Notes: a model not told the origin generated them from the sequence alone. A DNA stretch of 64,000 nucleotides from Gordonia lacunae (GCF_002149015.1 NZ_NGFO01000005.1:181152-245151), one strand, 5' to 3'. Numbered from the stretch's first letter, positions 50,860 through 63,939 are shown. A program made the numbers and translations.

Positions 50860-52299
50860 ATGTCGGAGAGATCCGGTCTGTCCGGAGGGTCTGATGCCTC
50901 GAGGCGTCCGGAGGCTCCACCGGAGGCGGGCGCACAGGTCGACCCGTCGGCAGGAGTGTCGCTGCGCACGGCGACGTGGGCGTGGTTCCTGATCTCGCTG
51001 CAGACCTTCGGGGGTCCCGCGGGTCAGATCGCGGTGATGCAACGCGCACTGGTCGACGACCGGCGCTGGATCGGTCAGCGCCGGTTCCTGCACGCACTGA
51101 ACTACTGCATGCTGCTGCCCGGTCCCGAGGCGCAGCAACTCGCCATCTACGTCGGCTGGCTGCTCAACGGCACCGCCGGGGGACTGATCGCCGGCATTCT
51201 CTTCGTCCTGCCGGGCGCGATCGCGATCCTGGGGCTGTCGGCGATCTACGTCGCCTTCGGGGCGACCACCATCGTGGCCGCGCTGTTCGCCGGTATCGGC
51301 CCGGCAGTGCTGGCCATCGTCGCCCAGGCGGTCACCCGCGTCAGCAAGCGGGCACTCGTCGGGCCGGTTCAGGTCGCGATCGCCGTTGCCGCATTCATCG
51401 CGCTCGCGGTGTTCGCCGTGCCTTTCCCGATCGTCATCGTCGTGGCCGGTGTGATCGGCTGGTCGACCGGCCGGCACCGGGTCGCCACCGGCGGCGGAGT
51501 CTCCGACTCACAACCAGCCGACGAGGGGCCTGCGCCGATCATCGCCGACGACGCGATCCACACGGCCTCGCCGAACTGGCGGCGGGCCGGGATCGTGCTC
51601 GGTGTCGGGGCCCTGGCCTGGGTCATCCCGATGGGCATCGTCGTGGCGACCACCGGGACGGGCAGTGTGTTCACCCAGCAGGGCACGTTCTTCACCTGGA
51701 CCGCGCTCATCACCTTCGGCGGTGCCTACGCCGTTCTGGCCTACATCGCCCAGCAGGCGGTCGACGTCTACGGCTGGGTGAGCCCCGGCGAGATGGTGCG
51801 CGGGCTGGGACTCGCCGAGACGACACCCGGCCCGCTCATCATGGTCGTCCAGTTCGTCGCGTTCCTCGGCGCCTACCGCGATCCCGGGGGACTCGATCCC
51901 TGGGTCGCGGCGACGATCGGCGCGCTGTTGACCACCTGGGTCACCTTCGTGCCGAGTTTCGTGTTCATCTTCCTCGGGGCGCCGTTCATCGAAAAGCTGC
52001 GCAACAACCGGCATCTCACGTCCGCACTGAACGGTGTCACCGCGGCGGTGGTCGGTGTGATCGCGAATCTCGCGCTCTACTTCGCCCTGCACACACTCTT
52101 CCGCGACACCACGGTCGTCACCGCCGGACCGCTGCACCTCGCGGTCCCGCACCTCGACACGGTGCGGCCGCTCGCGGCGGTGATCACCGTGATCGCCTTC
52201 GTCCTGATCTATCCGCTCAAGCAGTCCGTGCTCCGCACCCTGGGCGTGTGCGCGGTGCTCGGATTGCTCGCTGCGGCAGTCGGTCTGCCGCTGTCCTGA
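50860..52299 (+). CDS. chrA: Chromate transporter ChrA
   Basis: A 479-residue membrane protein of the CHR family, long type with two homologous halves. The first half has FLISLQTFGGPAGQIAVMQR and ALNYCMLLPGPEAQQLAIYV. The second has ALITFGGAYAVLAYIAQQAV and GLAETTPGPLIMVVQFVAFL. It exports chromate using the proton gradient. The ATG is at 50860; an in-frame upstream frame begins at 50788 but adds no homology. Confidence 0.93.
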   Translation: MSERSGLSGGSDASRRPEAPPEAGAQVDPSAGVSLRTATWAWFLISLQTFGGPAGQIAVMQRALVDDRRWIGQRRFLHALNYCMLLPGPEAQQLAIYVGWLLNGTAGGLIAGILFVLPGAIAILGLSAIYVAFGATTIVAALFAGIGPAVLAIVAQAVTRVSKRALVGPVQVAIAVAAFIALAVFAVPFPIVIVVAGVIGWSTGRHRVATGGGVSDSQPADEGPAPIIADDAIHTASPNWRRAGIVLGVGALAWVIPMGIVVATTGTGSVFTQQGTFFTWTALITFGGAYAVLAYIAQQAVDVYGWVSPGEMVRGLGLAETTPGPLIMVVQFVAFLGAYRDPGGLDPWVAATIGALLTTWVTFVPSFVFIFLGAPFIEKLRNNRHLTSALNGVTAAVVGVIANLALYFALHTLFRDTTVVTAGPLHLAVPHLDTVRPLAAVITVIAFVLIYPLKQSVLRTLGVCAVLGLLAAAVGLPLS

Positions 52300-52323
52300 C
52301 CGAGGCGGTCACAGCGGAGGCGG

Positions 52324-53829
52324 TCAGGACATCAGGAACGGTCGGATCCAGTCGGGCGACACATCGTGGGCGACGCCCGCCGCGGTCTCCTCGTCGAGGT
52401 CGACGAGTGCGTAGTGTTCGGCGCCCGCGGCGGTGGCGAGGATCAGTGTCGTCACGCCGGCTCGACGCTGGAACAGCGAGGTGCGGCTCGCCCAGCCGAT
52501 CACGCCGTCCCGGTCGACGACGACGCGCTGCCGGGCGACGCTCGGCGGGGCGATGACCACCGAACGAGCCGTCAACCGGTGTCCGAGGTGGCGGGCGCGG
52601 ACCATGCCGAGCGCAGTCGAGCCGACGACCGCGACGAGACCCACCGCGAGCCACGGGGCCGGGATGGCGCGGGTGACCACGGCGACGCCGATCGCGGCGA
52701 GTGCCGCGGCCCCGCTGAGGAATCCGCGGTTGAGGCGACGCAGTCGGGCGGTGGTCCCGTGTTCGACGAGCGGGGTGGTCAGCTCGGTTCGTTCGTGGGT
52801 GACGAGACCGGCGACACGCATGGCCTCGTCGATCGGCGCCGGGGGGAGCAGCAGGGGGTGTTTGGTGCTGCCGGTCGCGATCGCCTGGAGCCGAGCGCCT
52901 TTCAGGGGGCGCATGAGAATCGGTTCGGTGAGGTGACTGCCTCGGATACGCCGTTCGTCGAAGCTGGTCGCGTTGGTGGTCAGCAGGCCGCGCTCGGTGC
53001 GGAGGGTTCCGTCCGGGTGGCGCAGGAGCCGGAAGTTCCAGTAGCTGAGGACATAACCCAGGACCGACAGCACCCCGCCGACGATGATCACCGCCAGGCA
53101 CGCCCCCAGGATGACGAATCCGATCGCGGTCTCGCGCACCGCGTCGACGGCGTCGCGCGCTATGCCGATCCCCTCGGCGAAGACGCCGGCGTCGTTGGCG
53201 ATCTGCGCCGCGAGGCCGGCCGCACCGGCGGCCAGCGCGAGTCCGGCGACGGAGAACGGGGCGTAGCGCAACCAGGAGGACTGGAACCGGGCCAGGACCT
53301 CGGCGTCGGGCTCCGGAGCGGTCGGGTCGTCGGGGCGGGCGCCGTCGGCCGGCGCCGACGATCCCCGGTGGGCGCGGGTCGCCATCAGATTGTCGTGCAG
53401 TGCCCGCGCCTCGTCGGCGGTGAGCGCGGTCAGGACGACCGCCGACGACTCGTCGTCGCCGCCGGTGCCGATCGTGACCTTCTGGAGTTTCAGCACGCGG
53501 TGCACGGGGGACGCGGTGAGGTCGACGCTGCGGATCCGGTCCCGGCGCGCGGTCGCGACCCTGCGGGTGAGCAGTCCGCTGCGCACCCGGACATGTTCGT
53601 CGGTGACCTGATAACGCGTCGTCAGCCAGGGCACCACCGTCACGAACGGCACGATCACCGCGGTGGCGATCAGGGTGAACAGCGGTGCGCCCGAACCGGC
53701 GAAGACCAGCGCGATCACGACCGGGACCAGCGAGGGCAGGAGTTCGACGGGTTTGACCGCCATCATCCACGGCGACAGCCGGTGCCAGTCGTCGGGCCCG
53801 TCGACGACGAACCGGTCAGGTCGCGTCAT
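52324..53829 (-). CDS. Membrane protein with repeated bacterial PH domains (YdbT-like)
   Basis: A 501-residue protein. Three hydrophobic regions (about 30-65, 195-255 and 365-405) separate bPH_2-type domains such as TTRYQVTDEHVRVRSGLLTR, LLTTNATSFDERRIRGSHLT and a C-terminal one. YdbT-like proteins occur beside a short YdbS-like partner, as here; their role is unclear, with envelope-stress or bacteriocin resistance proposed in Bacillus. It overlaps the partner by 14 bp. Confidence 0.85.
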   Translation of the reverse strand: MTRPDRFVVDGPDDWHRLSPWMMAVKPVELLPSLVPVVIALVFAGSGAPLFTLIATAVIVPFVTVVPWLTTRYQVTDEHVRVRSGLLTRRVATARRDRIRSVDLTASPVHRVLKLQKVTIGTGGDDESSAVVLTALTADEARALHDNLMATRAHRGSSAPADGARPDDPTAPEPDAEVLARFQSSWLRYAPFSVAGLALAAGAAGLAAQIANDAGVFAEGIGIARDAVDAVRETAIGFVILGACLAVIIVGGVLSVLGYVLSYWNFRLLRHPDGTLRTERGLLTTNATSFDERRIRGSHLTEPILMRPLKGARLQAIATGSTKHPLLLPPAPIDEAMRVAGLVTHERTELTTPLVEHGTTARLRRLNRGFLSGAAALAAIGVAVVTRAIPAPWLAVGLVAVVGSTALGMVRARHLGHRLTARSVVIAPPSVARQRVVVDRDGVIGWASRTSLFQRRAGVTTLILATAAGAEHYALVDLDEETAAGVAHDVSPDWIRPFLMS

Positions 53830-54346
53830 CGGTGAAGGCCTGGGTGCGGATGGTCAGGTCGGCGGCGATCGCCCGTGCGACCCCGGCCTCGAGGCCGGCG
53901 ATGTGGATGGTCCCGGCCGAGGAGGCCGTGGTCACGGTGAGCGTCGCCAGACCGAGGAACTGCTCGATCGGGCCGGCCTCGGTGTCGACCACCTGGATTC
54001 GGGCGATCGGGATGATCACGCGATGCCGGACGAACCATCCCGATTGTGAGTACACCGCGTCGTCGCTGACCTCCCAGCGGTGAAAACGGTAGCGCCACTG
54101 CGGGACAACCGCGGTGTAGGCAGCGGTCAGGACGGCGATGACGGCGGCCGCGAGCGCCGCGATCCATCGCCCCTCGCCGACCACGACGGCCACGACGACT
54201 GCGGCCACGACGCCGAATACGCCGAGCACGAGAGGGCCGATTCGCCAGAGGGTCTTGGCGCGCGGATCGACCCGGTTGGCCGGTTCGCGCAGGGTCGGGT
54301 GCACGTCGGCGCGCGTCGGCAGCCGCGAATCAGAGGAGGGGTCCAT
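53816..54346 (-). CDS. Short PH-domain membrane protein (YdbS-like)
   Basis: A 176-residue protein. Two membrane segments lie at about 36-56 and 64-85. One bPH_2 domain then includes RFHRWEVSDDAVYSQSGWFV, RVIIPIARIQVVDTEAGPIE and LTVTTASSAGTIHI. It is upstream of and overlapping the larger PH protein, a conserved pair. Confidence 0.87.
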   Translation of the reverse strand: MDPSSDSRLPTRADVHPTLREPANRVDPRAKTLWRIGPLVLGVFGVVAAVVVAVVVGEGRWIAALAAAVIAVLTAAYTAVVPQWRYRFHRWEVSDDAVYSQSGWFVRHRVIIPIARIQVVDTEAGPIEQFLGLATLTVTTASSAGTIHIAGLEAGVARAIAADLTIRTQAFTDDAT

Positions 54347-54377
54347 TGTGGTCAGTCTAGGTGTGGTCCCCCGGGTG

Positions 54378-55139
54378 CTAGGTGACCGTGATTCCGCCGT
54401 CGACGGCGAGCGTCTGGCCGGTGACGTATCCGGCGGCGGCCGAGGACAACCAGATCGCGGTGGCCGCGAGTTCCTCGCCGTGTCCGGTGCGGCCGAGCAG
54501 GACGCGCGGCATCTGGGAGTCGAGATATCCCGGCTGGTAGGTGTCGGTCATCTCGCTCTCGAAGAATCCGGGAGCGATGGCATTGACCCGAATACCCTTG
54601 CGTGCGCCCCATTGCTGGGCGAGATCGCGGGTGAGACCGATGACGCCCGCCTTGCTCGCGGCGTAGGCCGCCTGTGGCAGACCGGCGGTCGTGATGCCGA
54701 GGATCGACGAGATGTTGATGATCGCGCTGCCCGGCTGCATGACCCGACCGCAGGCTTGGGCCATCCAGTACGAACCGTTCAGATTGACGTCGATCACCCC
54801 GCGGAACTGTTCGGGTGTCTCGCGGGTCGCCGGGTAGGCGGTGCCCACGCCGGCGTTGTTGACGAGGACGTCGACCTTGCCGAACGTCTCCATCGCGGTA
54901 TCGACGACGCGCTGACACTGCTCGGGGTCGGCGACGTCGGCGGGTACCACCAGCGCCTTGCGGCCCAGCGCCTCGACCGCCGCGGCGGTGTCGGCGAGCT
55001 TCTCTGCCCGTCGTGCGGCGAGGACCACGTCGGCACCGGCCTCGGCGAAACCGCGCGCGAACGAGACGCCCAGGCCGGACGAGGCGCCGGTCACGATGAC
55101 CACCTTGCCGGTGGTGTCGAACAGATCCATCACGGACAT
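54378..55139 (-). CDS. Short-chain dehydrogenase/reductase
   Basis: A 253-residue classical SDR. TGASSGLGVSFARG binds the cofactor, NNAG follows, the catalytic Ser is in INISSILG, and Tyr-Lys in YAASK. The C-terminus is GYVTGQTLAVDGGITVT. The acidic/hydrophobic VLAARRAEK after beta-2 suggests NADP preference. The substrate is unknown. It lies 63 nt after the acyl-CoA dehydrogenase, so they may form an acyl-CoA-related operon. Confidence 0.92.
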   Translation of the reverse strand: MSVMDLFDTTGKVVIVTGASSGLGVSFARGFAEAGADVVLAARRAEKLADTAAAVEALGRKALVVPADVADPEQCQRVVDTAMETFGKVDVLVNNAGVGTAYPATRETPEQFRGVIDVNLNGSYWMAQACGRVMQPGSAIINISSILGITTAGLPQAAYAASKAGVIGLTRDLAQQWGARKGIRVNAIAPGFFESEMTDTYQPGYLDSQMPRVLLGRTGHGEELAATAIWLSSAAAGYVTGQTLAVDGGITVT

Positions 55140-55202
55140 CGTTGTCTCCCTTGAAACTCGGCAATTCCTCCGACGCGGTGCGTCGGTCGGCGCGGGGCAG
55201 CG

Positions 55203-56981
<1,779 letters not shown>

Positions 56982-57069
56982 CGCATTTTCCTCGTCGATC
57001 GGGCGGGCGGGCGCCGGTACGGAAATGTCCGCCGCCCGTCCATCATGCCCCGGCCTGACGCGGACGCGA

Positions 57070-57090
57070 TGACACACCCCGGTGTCGTCA
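57070..57090 (-). terminator. Hairpin overlapping the regulator stop codon
   Basis: TGACGACACC and GGTGTGTCA pair almost perfectly around a tiny loop and include the TGA stop of the regulator gene. It may weaken read-through into the acyl-CoA dehydrogenase gene. There is no T-tract. Confidence 0.4.
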
Positions 57091-58893
57091 CACGTCGATC
57101 CCGAACTCCTTGATCTTGCGATAGATCGTCGCGCGGGAGATGCCCAGCGCGTGGGCGGCGGCCAGCTTGTTGTGGCCGTTCTCTTCGAGGCTGCGCACGA
57201 TGGCGTCTCGTTCGAGCGCTTCGATGCGGGTGAGGGTGTGCCGGCTCTGTGCCCGATAGGTCGGGGGGAGCTGTTTGACGGTGATCGTCCCGGACCGGTG
57301 GTGGGTGACCACGTCGCGCAGGGCCTGCCGCAGTTCGGCGACGTTGCCGGGCCAGGTGTACTTGCTGAGCTGGCGCATCGCATCCGGGGCGACCGGGAGT
57401 TCCTTGCCCCGGGTGAGCTGCCGCAGGATGGCGGGCACCAGGACCTGCAGGTCCTCGATGCGGTGCCGGAGCGGCGGGACCTCCACGGTGTGGGAGAAGA
57501 ACGGAAGCAGCGTCGCGCCGAGGGCGGGCAGCGTGTCGCCGGTGCTGAGCGTGATGCCGAGCCATCCCGCGTGTTCGCGGCCCTGCAGCACGTCGGCGAC
57601 GTCGAAGAGCATGTCGTCGTCGAACTCGTCGATGTCGCGCAGGATGATGGCGAAGTCGTCGCGCTCGATCTCGGCGCCGAAACTGTCGAGGGTGTCGGCG
57701 TCGGAGAAATCCTCGGCGGAGAACACCCGGATGGTGCCGCGGCGGTACTGGCCCGCGGCTGCGCGCAGCACCGCGGCCCGGCCGCTCCCGCGCTCGCCCG
57801 ACACCGCGATCCAGCGCCCGGCGCCGACGTGCTGGGCGATGCGATCGCAACATTCCCGCCACGACGAACTGCGGCCGACGATCCCCGGCAGCGTCGCCGT
57901 CGCGGGCGGTCGGCGTCGTGGTTCGGGAAACGACCCGGGGTCCATCAGATGCACGTGGAAGACCGCGATCCCGGCGTCGGTGTCGGAGAACTCGGCGACC
58001 GGTGCCAGCCGGACCGTGCGGCCACTGGGCAGCGTGTTGACGCGTCGGACGGTGCCTGCGTCGAGGGTCTGGTCCACCGCGTGCTCGAGCATCGACACCT
58101 GGTCCTGCGGATCGATGCTCTGGCGGAGGCGGCGGTTCATCAGCACGACATCGGCGGCGAGCGCGAGGACCATCATCTGGGGAGCCCGCCGGCAGGTGGC
58201 GAGATAAGCTGCGAGAAGCCGTGATTCGCGCTCACTGGCGTTCGCCAGCATCTGCTGCTCGATCTGGACGGTGGCCGACTTGGCCAGCGAGAGCAGCAGC
58301 GACCCGCCCTCCTCCACCCAGCCGGTGAGATCGAGCGCGCCGACGATGCCGCCGGAGAAGGGATTTCGTATCGGGACCCCGGCGCAGCTCAACTGGGCGA
58401 GGACGCCCGCGTAGTGCTCGGGTCCGGTGACGAGTGTCGCCTGCCTCGTCTCCAATGCGGTGCCGATGCCGTTGGTTCCGGCGTGTTCCTCGCTGTAGCT
58501 GTAACCGGGAGCGAGGGATACGGCGTCGAGCTGGGTGAGGAGCTCACCGCTTCCGGCGGCGCGGGAGAGCACGACACCGTCGGGTGAGGTGAGGATGATG
58601 CTCACCGGTTCGTCCGACAGGTCGACGGCCAGCTGATCGAGCACCGGCCGGGCGGCGCTCATGAGCGGGCTGTCGGTGTTCGGTTCGCGGACGAACGGCA
58701 ATTCGAGACGGTCTGCCTGCACCTTGAAGGAGCGCGAGCGCCGCCACGAGGTGGAGATGGCGTCGCGGACGGTGCCGTCGATGCGGTCGTCGGGGACGCC
58801 GTCGTCGTTCAGGAAGCGCTCCCGCGCACGTGCGACGAAGGTGGTCGATTTCCGGGCCTGGGCTGTGGGCTGATGCTTCACCGCGGTAGACAA
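57088..58893 (-). CDS. AcoR-like (GAF-AAA-Fis) regulator lacking sigma-54 contact motifs
   Basis: A 601-residue protein with the plan of sigma-54 activators. A GAF sensor lies at about 80-215 (YSYSEEHAGTNGIGTALETR), a degenerate AAA domain at about 330-510, and a Fis-type helix-turn-helix at the end (NKLAAAHALGISRATIYRKI). The P-loop reads SGERGSGRAAV, with Lys and Thr replaced. The GAFTGA loop that contacts sigma-54 is absent. It probably activates the adjacent alkane/propane-type genes without sigma-54. TTG 58893 or GTG 58881 is the start. Confidence 0.88.
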   Translation of the reverse strand: MSTAVKHQPTAQARKSTTFVARARERFLNDDGVPDDRIDGTVRDAISTSWRRSRSFKVQADRLELPFVREPNTDSPLMSAARPVLDQLAVDLSDEPVSIILTSPDGVVLSRAAGSGELLTQLDAVSLAPGYSYSEEHAGTNGIGTALETRQATLVTGPEHYAGVLAQLSCAGVPIRNPFSGGIVGALDLTGWVEEGGSLLLSLAKSATVQIEQQMLANASERESRLLAAYLATCRRAPQMMVLALAADVVLMNRRLRQSIDPQDQVSMLEHAVDQTLDAGTVRRVNTLPSGRTVRLAPVAEFSDTDAGIAVFHVHLMDPGSFPEPRRRPPATATLPGIVGRSSSWRECCDRIAQHVGAGRWIAVSGERGSGRAAVLRAAAGQYRRGTIRVFSAEDFSDADTLDSFGAEIERDDFAIILRDIDEFDDDMLFDVADVLQGREHAGWLGITLSTGDTLPALGATLLPFFSHTVEVPPLRHRIEDLQVLVPAILRQLTRGKELPVAPDAMRQLSKYTWPGNVAELRQALRDVVTHHRSGTITVKQLPPTYRAQSRHTLTRIEALERDAIVRSLEENGHNKLAAAHALGISRATIYRKIKEFGIDV

Positions 58894-58901
58894 CTCCCTA
58901 C

Positions 58902-58919
58902 TGTGATGTACGTCTCACA
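58902..58919. promoter_or_regulatory. TGTGA-N8-TCACA dyad before the regulator gene
   Basis: TGTGA (58902-58906) and TCACA (58915-58919) form an inverted repeat just upstream of the regulator start, followed by ATCATCAGCAG. It may be a CRP-like or autoregulatory site. The rest of the 296-nt gap to the chaperonin gene contains the stem-loop at 59036 and no gene. Confidence 0.5.
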
Positions 58920-59035
58920 TCATCAGCAGTGTACAGAATAAGTGCTGGTGGCGGGCGTCGAACCGGGTATGAGTCCGGCTGAAGGCCGGTCCCGGACGCC
59001 CCTGGGTTGCACGGATCCGCCGACGGCCCGGCAGT

Positions 59036-59086
59036 GGGCCGGCCGCGATCGACGCCGAGAACGATTTCCGATCGCGACCGGCCCCC
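59036..59086 (-). terminator. Stem-loop after the GroEL-like gene
   Basis: GGGCCGGCCGCGATCG and CGATCGCGACCGGCCC pair with one mismatch around a 19-nt loop, about 100 nt after the chaperonin stop on the minus strand. It is a probable end of the operon transcript. Confidence 0.65.
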
Positions 59087-59189
59087 GTCACCGTTGTGCG
59101 GTGACGTCCCCGCCGGGGTCGGTGGCCACCGACCGGTGCGGGCCGGCCGGTGGCGGTTCGGGTGGTGTCCGCGCTGGTGGATGTCGGCG

Positions 59190-61028
<1,839 letters not shown>

Positions 61029-61066
61029 GCAGTTGGGGGCTTCTTTCGGATCAGGGAGCAGGGCGG

Positions 61067-62092
61067 TCAGGGCACGAGGATCGCCCGCCCGCGGACCCGG
61101 CCGGCGTCGAGGTCGTCGAGGGCCTGCTGGAAGTCGTCGAGGGCGTAGGTGCTGGTGTGCAACGTGACCTTTCCCCGCGCGGCGAGGTCCATCAGTTCCC
61201 CGAGGTCGTTGTAGGAGCCGACGAGGTTGCCGATGTAGTTGATCTCGGTCGAGATGACGTCGATGGTCGGCACGTCGATGTTCTCGCCGTAACCGACGAC
61301 GAAGAAGTTGCCGGCCCGCCGCAGCATCGCGGTGCCCTCGGCGGTGGCCCCGCCCTCTCCGACGAAGTCGAGCACCGCCTCGGCGCCGTGCCCACCGGTC
61401 AGTTCCAGGACCTTCGCGACATGTGTACCGTCAGCGACGATCCCGACGTCGGCCCCGATCTGCTGGGCGAGTTCGACGGCATCGGGGTTGCGGTCCACGA
61501 CGATGATCCGGACCGCGGAGATGGCGGCGAGGACCTGAATCCCGATGTGGCCCAGTCCTCCTGCGCCGATCACCACGCAGGTGTCACCGGGACGCGTCAT
61601 CCGGGCGACCTTGGCGGCGGCGTGATACGCGGTCAGGCCCGCGTCGGCGAGGGCGGCGACGTCGGCGGGTTCGAGTGAATCGTCGATCCGGACGACGCTG
61701 CGGGCGGTGGTCTTCAGGTATTCGGCATACCCGCCGTTGGTGTCGATACCGGGGAACTGGCTGTTCTCGCAGTGGACGTCGTCGCCGAACCGGCACGCCC
61801 GGCACAGGCCGCACGTGATGAGCGGGTGCAGGATCACCTTGTCGCCGACGGCGACGTTCGTGACCGCGTCCCCGATGGCGTCGACCCAGCCGGCGTTCTC
61901 GTGCCCGATCGTGTACGGCAGCGACACACCGGATTTCTCTTCCCACTGTCCCTCGAGGATGTGCAGGTCCGTGCGGCACACCCCGGCGCCACCGATCTTC
62001 ACGATCACGTCGAAGGGGCCGGTCACCTCCGGCGCCGGAACCTCGTTGAGTTGCAACTTGTCGTGATAACCCACGACCTGTACTGCGCGCAT
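61067..62092 (-). CDS. Zinc-dependent, NAD(P)-linked alcohol dehydrogenase
   Basis: A 341-residue medium-chain dehydrogenase. Catalytic zinc ligands C39 (GVCRTDLHILEG) and H64-E65 (GHENAGW), structural zinc cysteines C94, C97, C100 and C108, and the cofactor loop VIGAGGLGHIGIQVL with an Asp after beta-2 (VVDRN) point to NAD. In propane clusters this enzyme oxidises the propanol formed by the monooxygenase. AGGAG precedes ATG 62092; it starts 3 nt after the DUF59 gene. Confidence 0.94.
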   Translation of the reverse strand: MRAVQVVGYHDKLQLNEVPAPEVTGPFDVIVKIGGAGVCRTDLHILEGQWEEKSGVSLPYTIGHENAGWVDAIGDAVTNVAVGDKVILHPLITCGLCRACRFGDDVHCENSQFPGIDTNGGYAEYLKTTARSVVRIDDSLEPADVAALADAGLTAYHAAAKVARMTRPGDTCVVIGAGGLGHIGIQVLAAISAVRIIVVDRNPDAVELAQQIGADVGIVADGTHVAKVLELTGGHGAEAVLDFVGEGGATAEGTAMLRRAGNFFVVGYGENIDVPTIDVISTEINYIGNLVGSYNDLGELMDLAARGKVTLHTSTYALDDFQQALDDLDAGRVRGRAILVP

Positions 62093-62095
62093 GAT

Positions 62096-62896
62096 CTACT
62101 CCTGTTCCGTTCGGGTGGTGCCGCCGTGTGTGGTCCGCAGATCGGTGATGACGGGTCCGCTCCGGCCGTCGCAGGCGGAGTCGTCGGCGTAGCGGGTGGC
62201 GAGCAGGCCGCGGCAGAAGTGGCTGTTGCCCTCCATCGAGATGCGCACGGACCGTGCGAACCGCAGGCGCATGGGCACCTGTTCGGAGGGCAGGGGACGG
62301 CCCTCCTCGTCGACGACGACGAGGCTGTTGGGGCAGACGCTGAGTCCCAGCTCCATCCGCCGGCGCACCAACGCCGACTTCCGGTGGCCGCGGGGGAGAT
62401 CGCGCAGGGCGAGGCGCTCGACCTCCGCGACCAGCACCCGTCCGGCGGTGATCTCGGCGGCGACGCAACGCTCCATCGCGGCCGTGTGCGCCTTGCGCCG
62501 GAACGTGAGTCGCAACTCGTCGAGACTCTCGAGCGCCTCCACCCCGAACGTGCCCCGGTACCCCGCGTGGGCGTCGAGGCCCGAGTTGATCTTGTCGCTG
62601 TCGTGGTGGTCGTCGAGCAGGACCCGCACCTGACCGATCCCGTCGATGTCCTCGAGTGCATCGAGGGCGTCCGAACCCATCAGATAGGCGAAGTTCGGTG
62701 AACAGAACGAGGTCGGTAGGCGCAGATGGACCGTCACCCCGGCGTCGTCGATCAGGATCGACCGCACGAAGTTGAGATCGGTGATCGGCTCGTCGAGTTC
62801 GGGGTCTAGGACCGTGTCCAGCGCGGCCAGGATGTCGTGCTCGAGACGGGTCGCGTGTCCGACGCCGGGCGCCGGCCGATGGTCCAGCGCGGTCAT
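62096..62896 (-). CDS. DUF59-type (metal-sulfur cluster assembly-like) protein of the monooxygenase cluster
   Basis: A 266-residue protein. The N-terminal 100 residues have the DUF59/SufT-like fold with ALDTVLDPELDEPITDLNFV and LRLPTSFCSPNFAYLMGSDA, including the conserved Cys. The C-terminal part has further Cys (CVAAEI, SVCPNS, HFCRG, SACDG). Genes of this kind accompany soluble di-iron monooxygenases, perhaps for metal insertion; the exact job is unproven. It overlaps the amidohydrolase stop by 4 bp. Confidence 0.85.
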   Translation of the reverse strand: MTALDHRPAPGVGHATRLEHDILAALDTVLDPELDEPITDLNFVRSILIDDAGVTVHLRLPTSFCSPNFAYLMGSDALDALEDIDGIGQVRVLLDDHHDSDKINSGLDAHAGYRGTFGVEALESLDELRLTFRRKAHTAAMERCVAAEITAGRVLVAEVERLALRDLPRGHRKSALVRRRMELGLSVCPNSLVVVDEEGRPLPSEQVPMRLRFARSVRISMEGNSHFCRGLLATRYADDSACDGRSGPVITDLRTTHGGTTRTEQE

Positions 62897-63939
62897 GCGG
62901 TCACCGCATCCTTCGCGCCGGCTGCCACCTCGGCATCCGGATCGGCTGCGCTGGTGGGCAATCGGAGCTCCTCGGGCACCTCGATGTGCGGGTACAGCGC
63001 AGCTGCGTTGAGACCGAGGATCTTCTTCTTCTGCTCGACGGTGATCGGTGCGTATTCGGTCATGTCCTCCGGGATCTGGAAGTCGACGAACTTCTCGACC
63101 AGCCACTGCGGGGTCCACAGGGCGTAGTCGCTGGCGAAGAGGATCTTGTCCTCGCCGATCCAGTAGAGGAGCTCACCGATGATCTGGGCGAAGTACCGCG
63201 GGCGGGTGTGGATGAACGGGATCGCCACGGCCAGGCCGCCGAACACATTCGACTCCTGGGTCGCGATCCAGCAGAAGTCCTCGAGGCGCGGGAGGCCGAC
63301 GTGCTCGACGACGAAGTTCAGGTCCAGATAGTCGGTGGCCACCTTGTCGACGTCGGCGACGTCGAAAGCGTCTCGGTCCAGCGGCCGGATGGTGGGGCCC
63401 TTGTGGATGTGGACGTTCTTGATGCCGAGCTTGATGCACTCTTCGAGGTAGCGGCGCGACCAGGCGTCGTCGAGCTTGTAACCGCGTGAGTCACCGAACC
63501 ATTCGGCGGTGTAGAGCTTGACGCCGGTGAGGTTCATCACCTCGGCGTCGCGGCGCAACTGCTCGAGACCCGCCTCGCCGTGCCGGGGATCGTAGGCGTG
63601 GTTGTAGGTCAGCAGACCGGGGTTGTCCGCACACAGCTTCAGCGAGTCGTCGACCTGCGCGAAGCCGTTGACGTAGAAGTCGCTCAGCATGGTGGCCTGG
63701 AAGATCGCGTGGTCGGCCGGGCCCTCCTCGAACAGGTCACGCATCAGCCGTTCCGGACCGTAGTAGGTGTAGGTGTCGTAGTCCCACACCTTGTCCTCGG
63801 GGCTGAGGTTGCGGTGATAGTCGTAGAAGCAATCGATGAACTGCTTGCCGTGGATGTTCTTCTGGTTGGATTCGCGTCCGTCCCAGAGGTGGACGTGGGC
63901 GTCGACGATGAAGTACTTGTCGCCATTCTTCTCGTACAT
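62893..63939 (-). CDS. Amidohydrolase-superfamily protein of the monooxygenase cluster
   Basis: A 348-residue TIM-barrel metal-dependent hydrolase. The metal motif VDAHVHLWDG lies near residue 12; later His/Asp positions are in NVHIHKGPTI, VVEHVGLPRLED and LFASDYALWTP. CAGGAG six bases before ATG 63939 supports the start. It normally follows the monooxygenase genes prmABCD/mimABCD, which would be just beyond the window on the minus strand. Its role there is unknown. Confidence 0.88.
   Translation of the reverse strand: MYEKNGDKYFIVDAHVHLWDGRESNQKNIHGKQFIDCFYDYHRNLSPEDKVWDYDTYTYYGPERLMRDLFEEGPADHAIFQATMLSDFYVNGFAQVDDSLKLCADNPGLLTYNHAYDPRHGEAGLEQLRRDAEVMNLTGVKLYTAEWFGDSRGYKLDDAWSRRYLEECIKLGIKNVHIHKGPTIRPLDRDAFDVADVDKVATDYLDLNFVVEHVGLPRLEDFCWIATQESNVFGGLAVAIPFIHTRPRYFAQIIGELLYWIGEDKILFASDYALWTPQWLVEKFVDFQIPEDMTEYAPITVEQKKKILGLNAAALYPHIEVPEELRLPTSAADPDAEVAAGAKDAVTA

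Noticed and set aside
56982..57383. N-terminal extension of the acyl-CoA dehydrogenase frame to 57383
   Set aside because: The extension overlaps the regulator gene in another frame; ATG 56981 has a good ribosome-binding site and family start.
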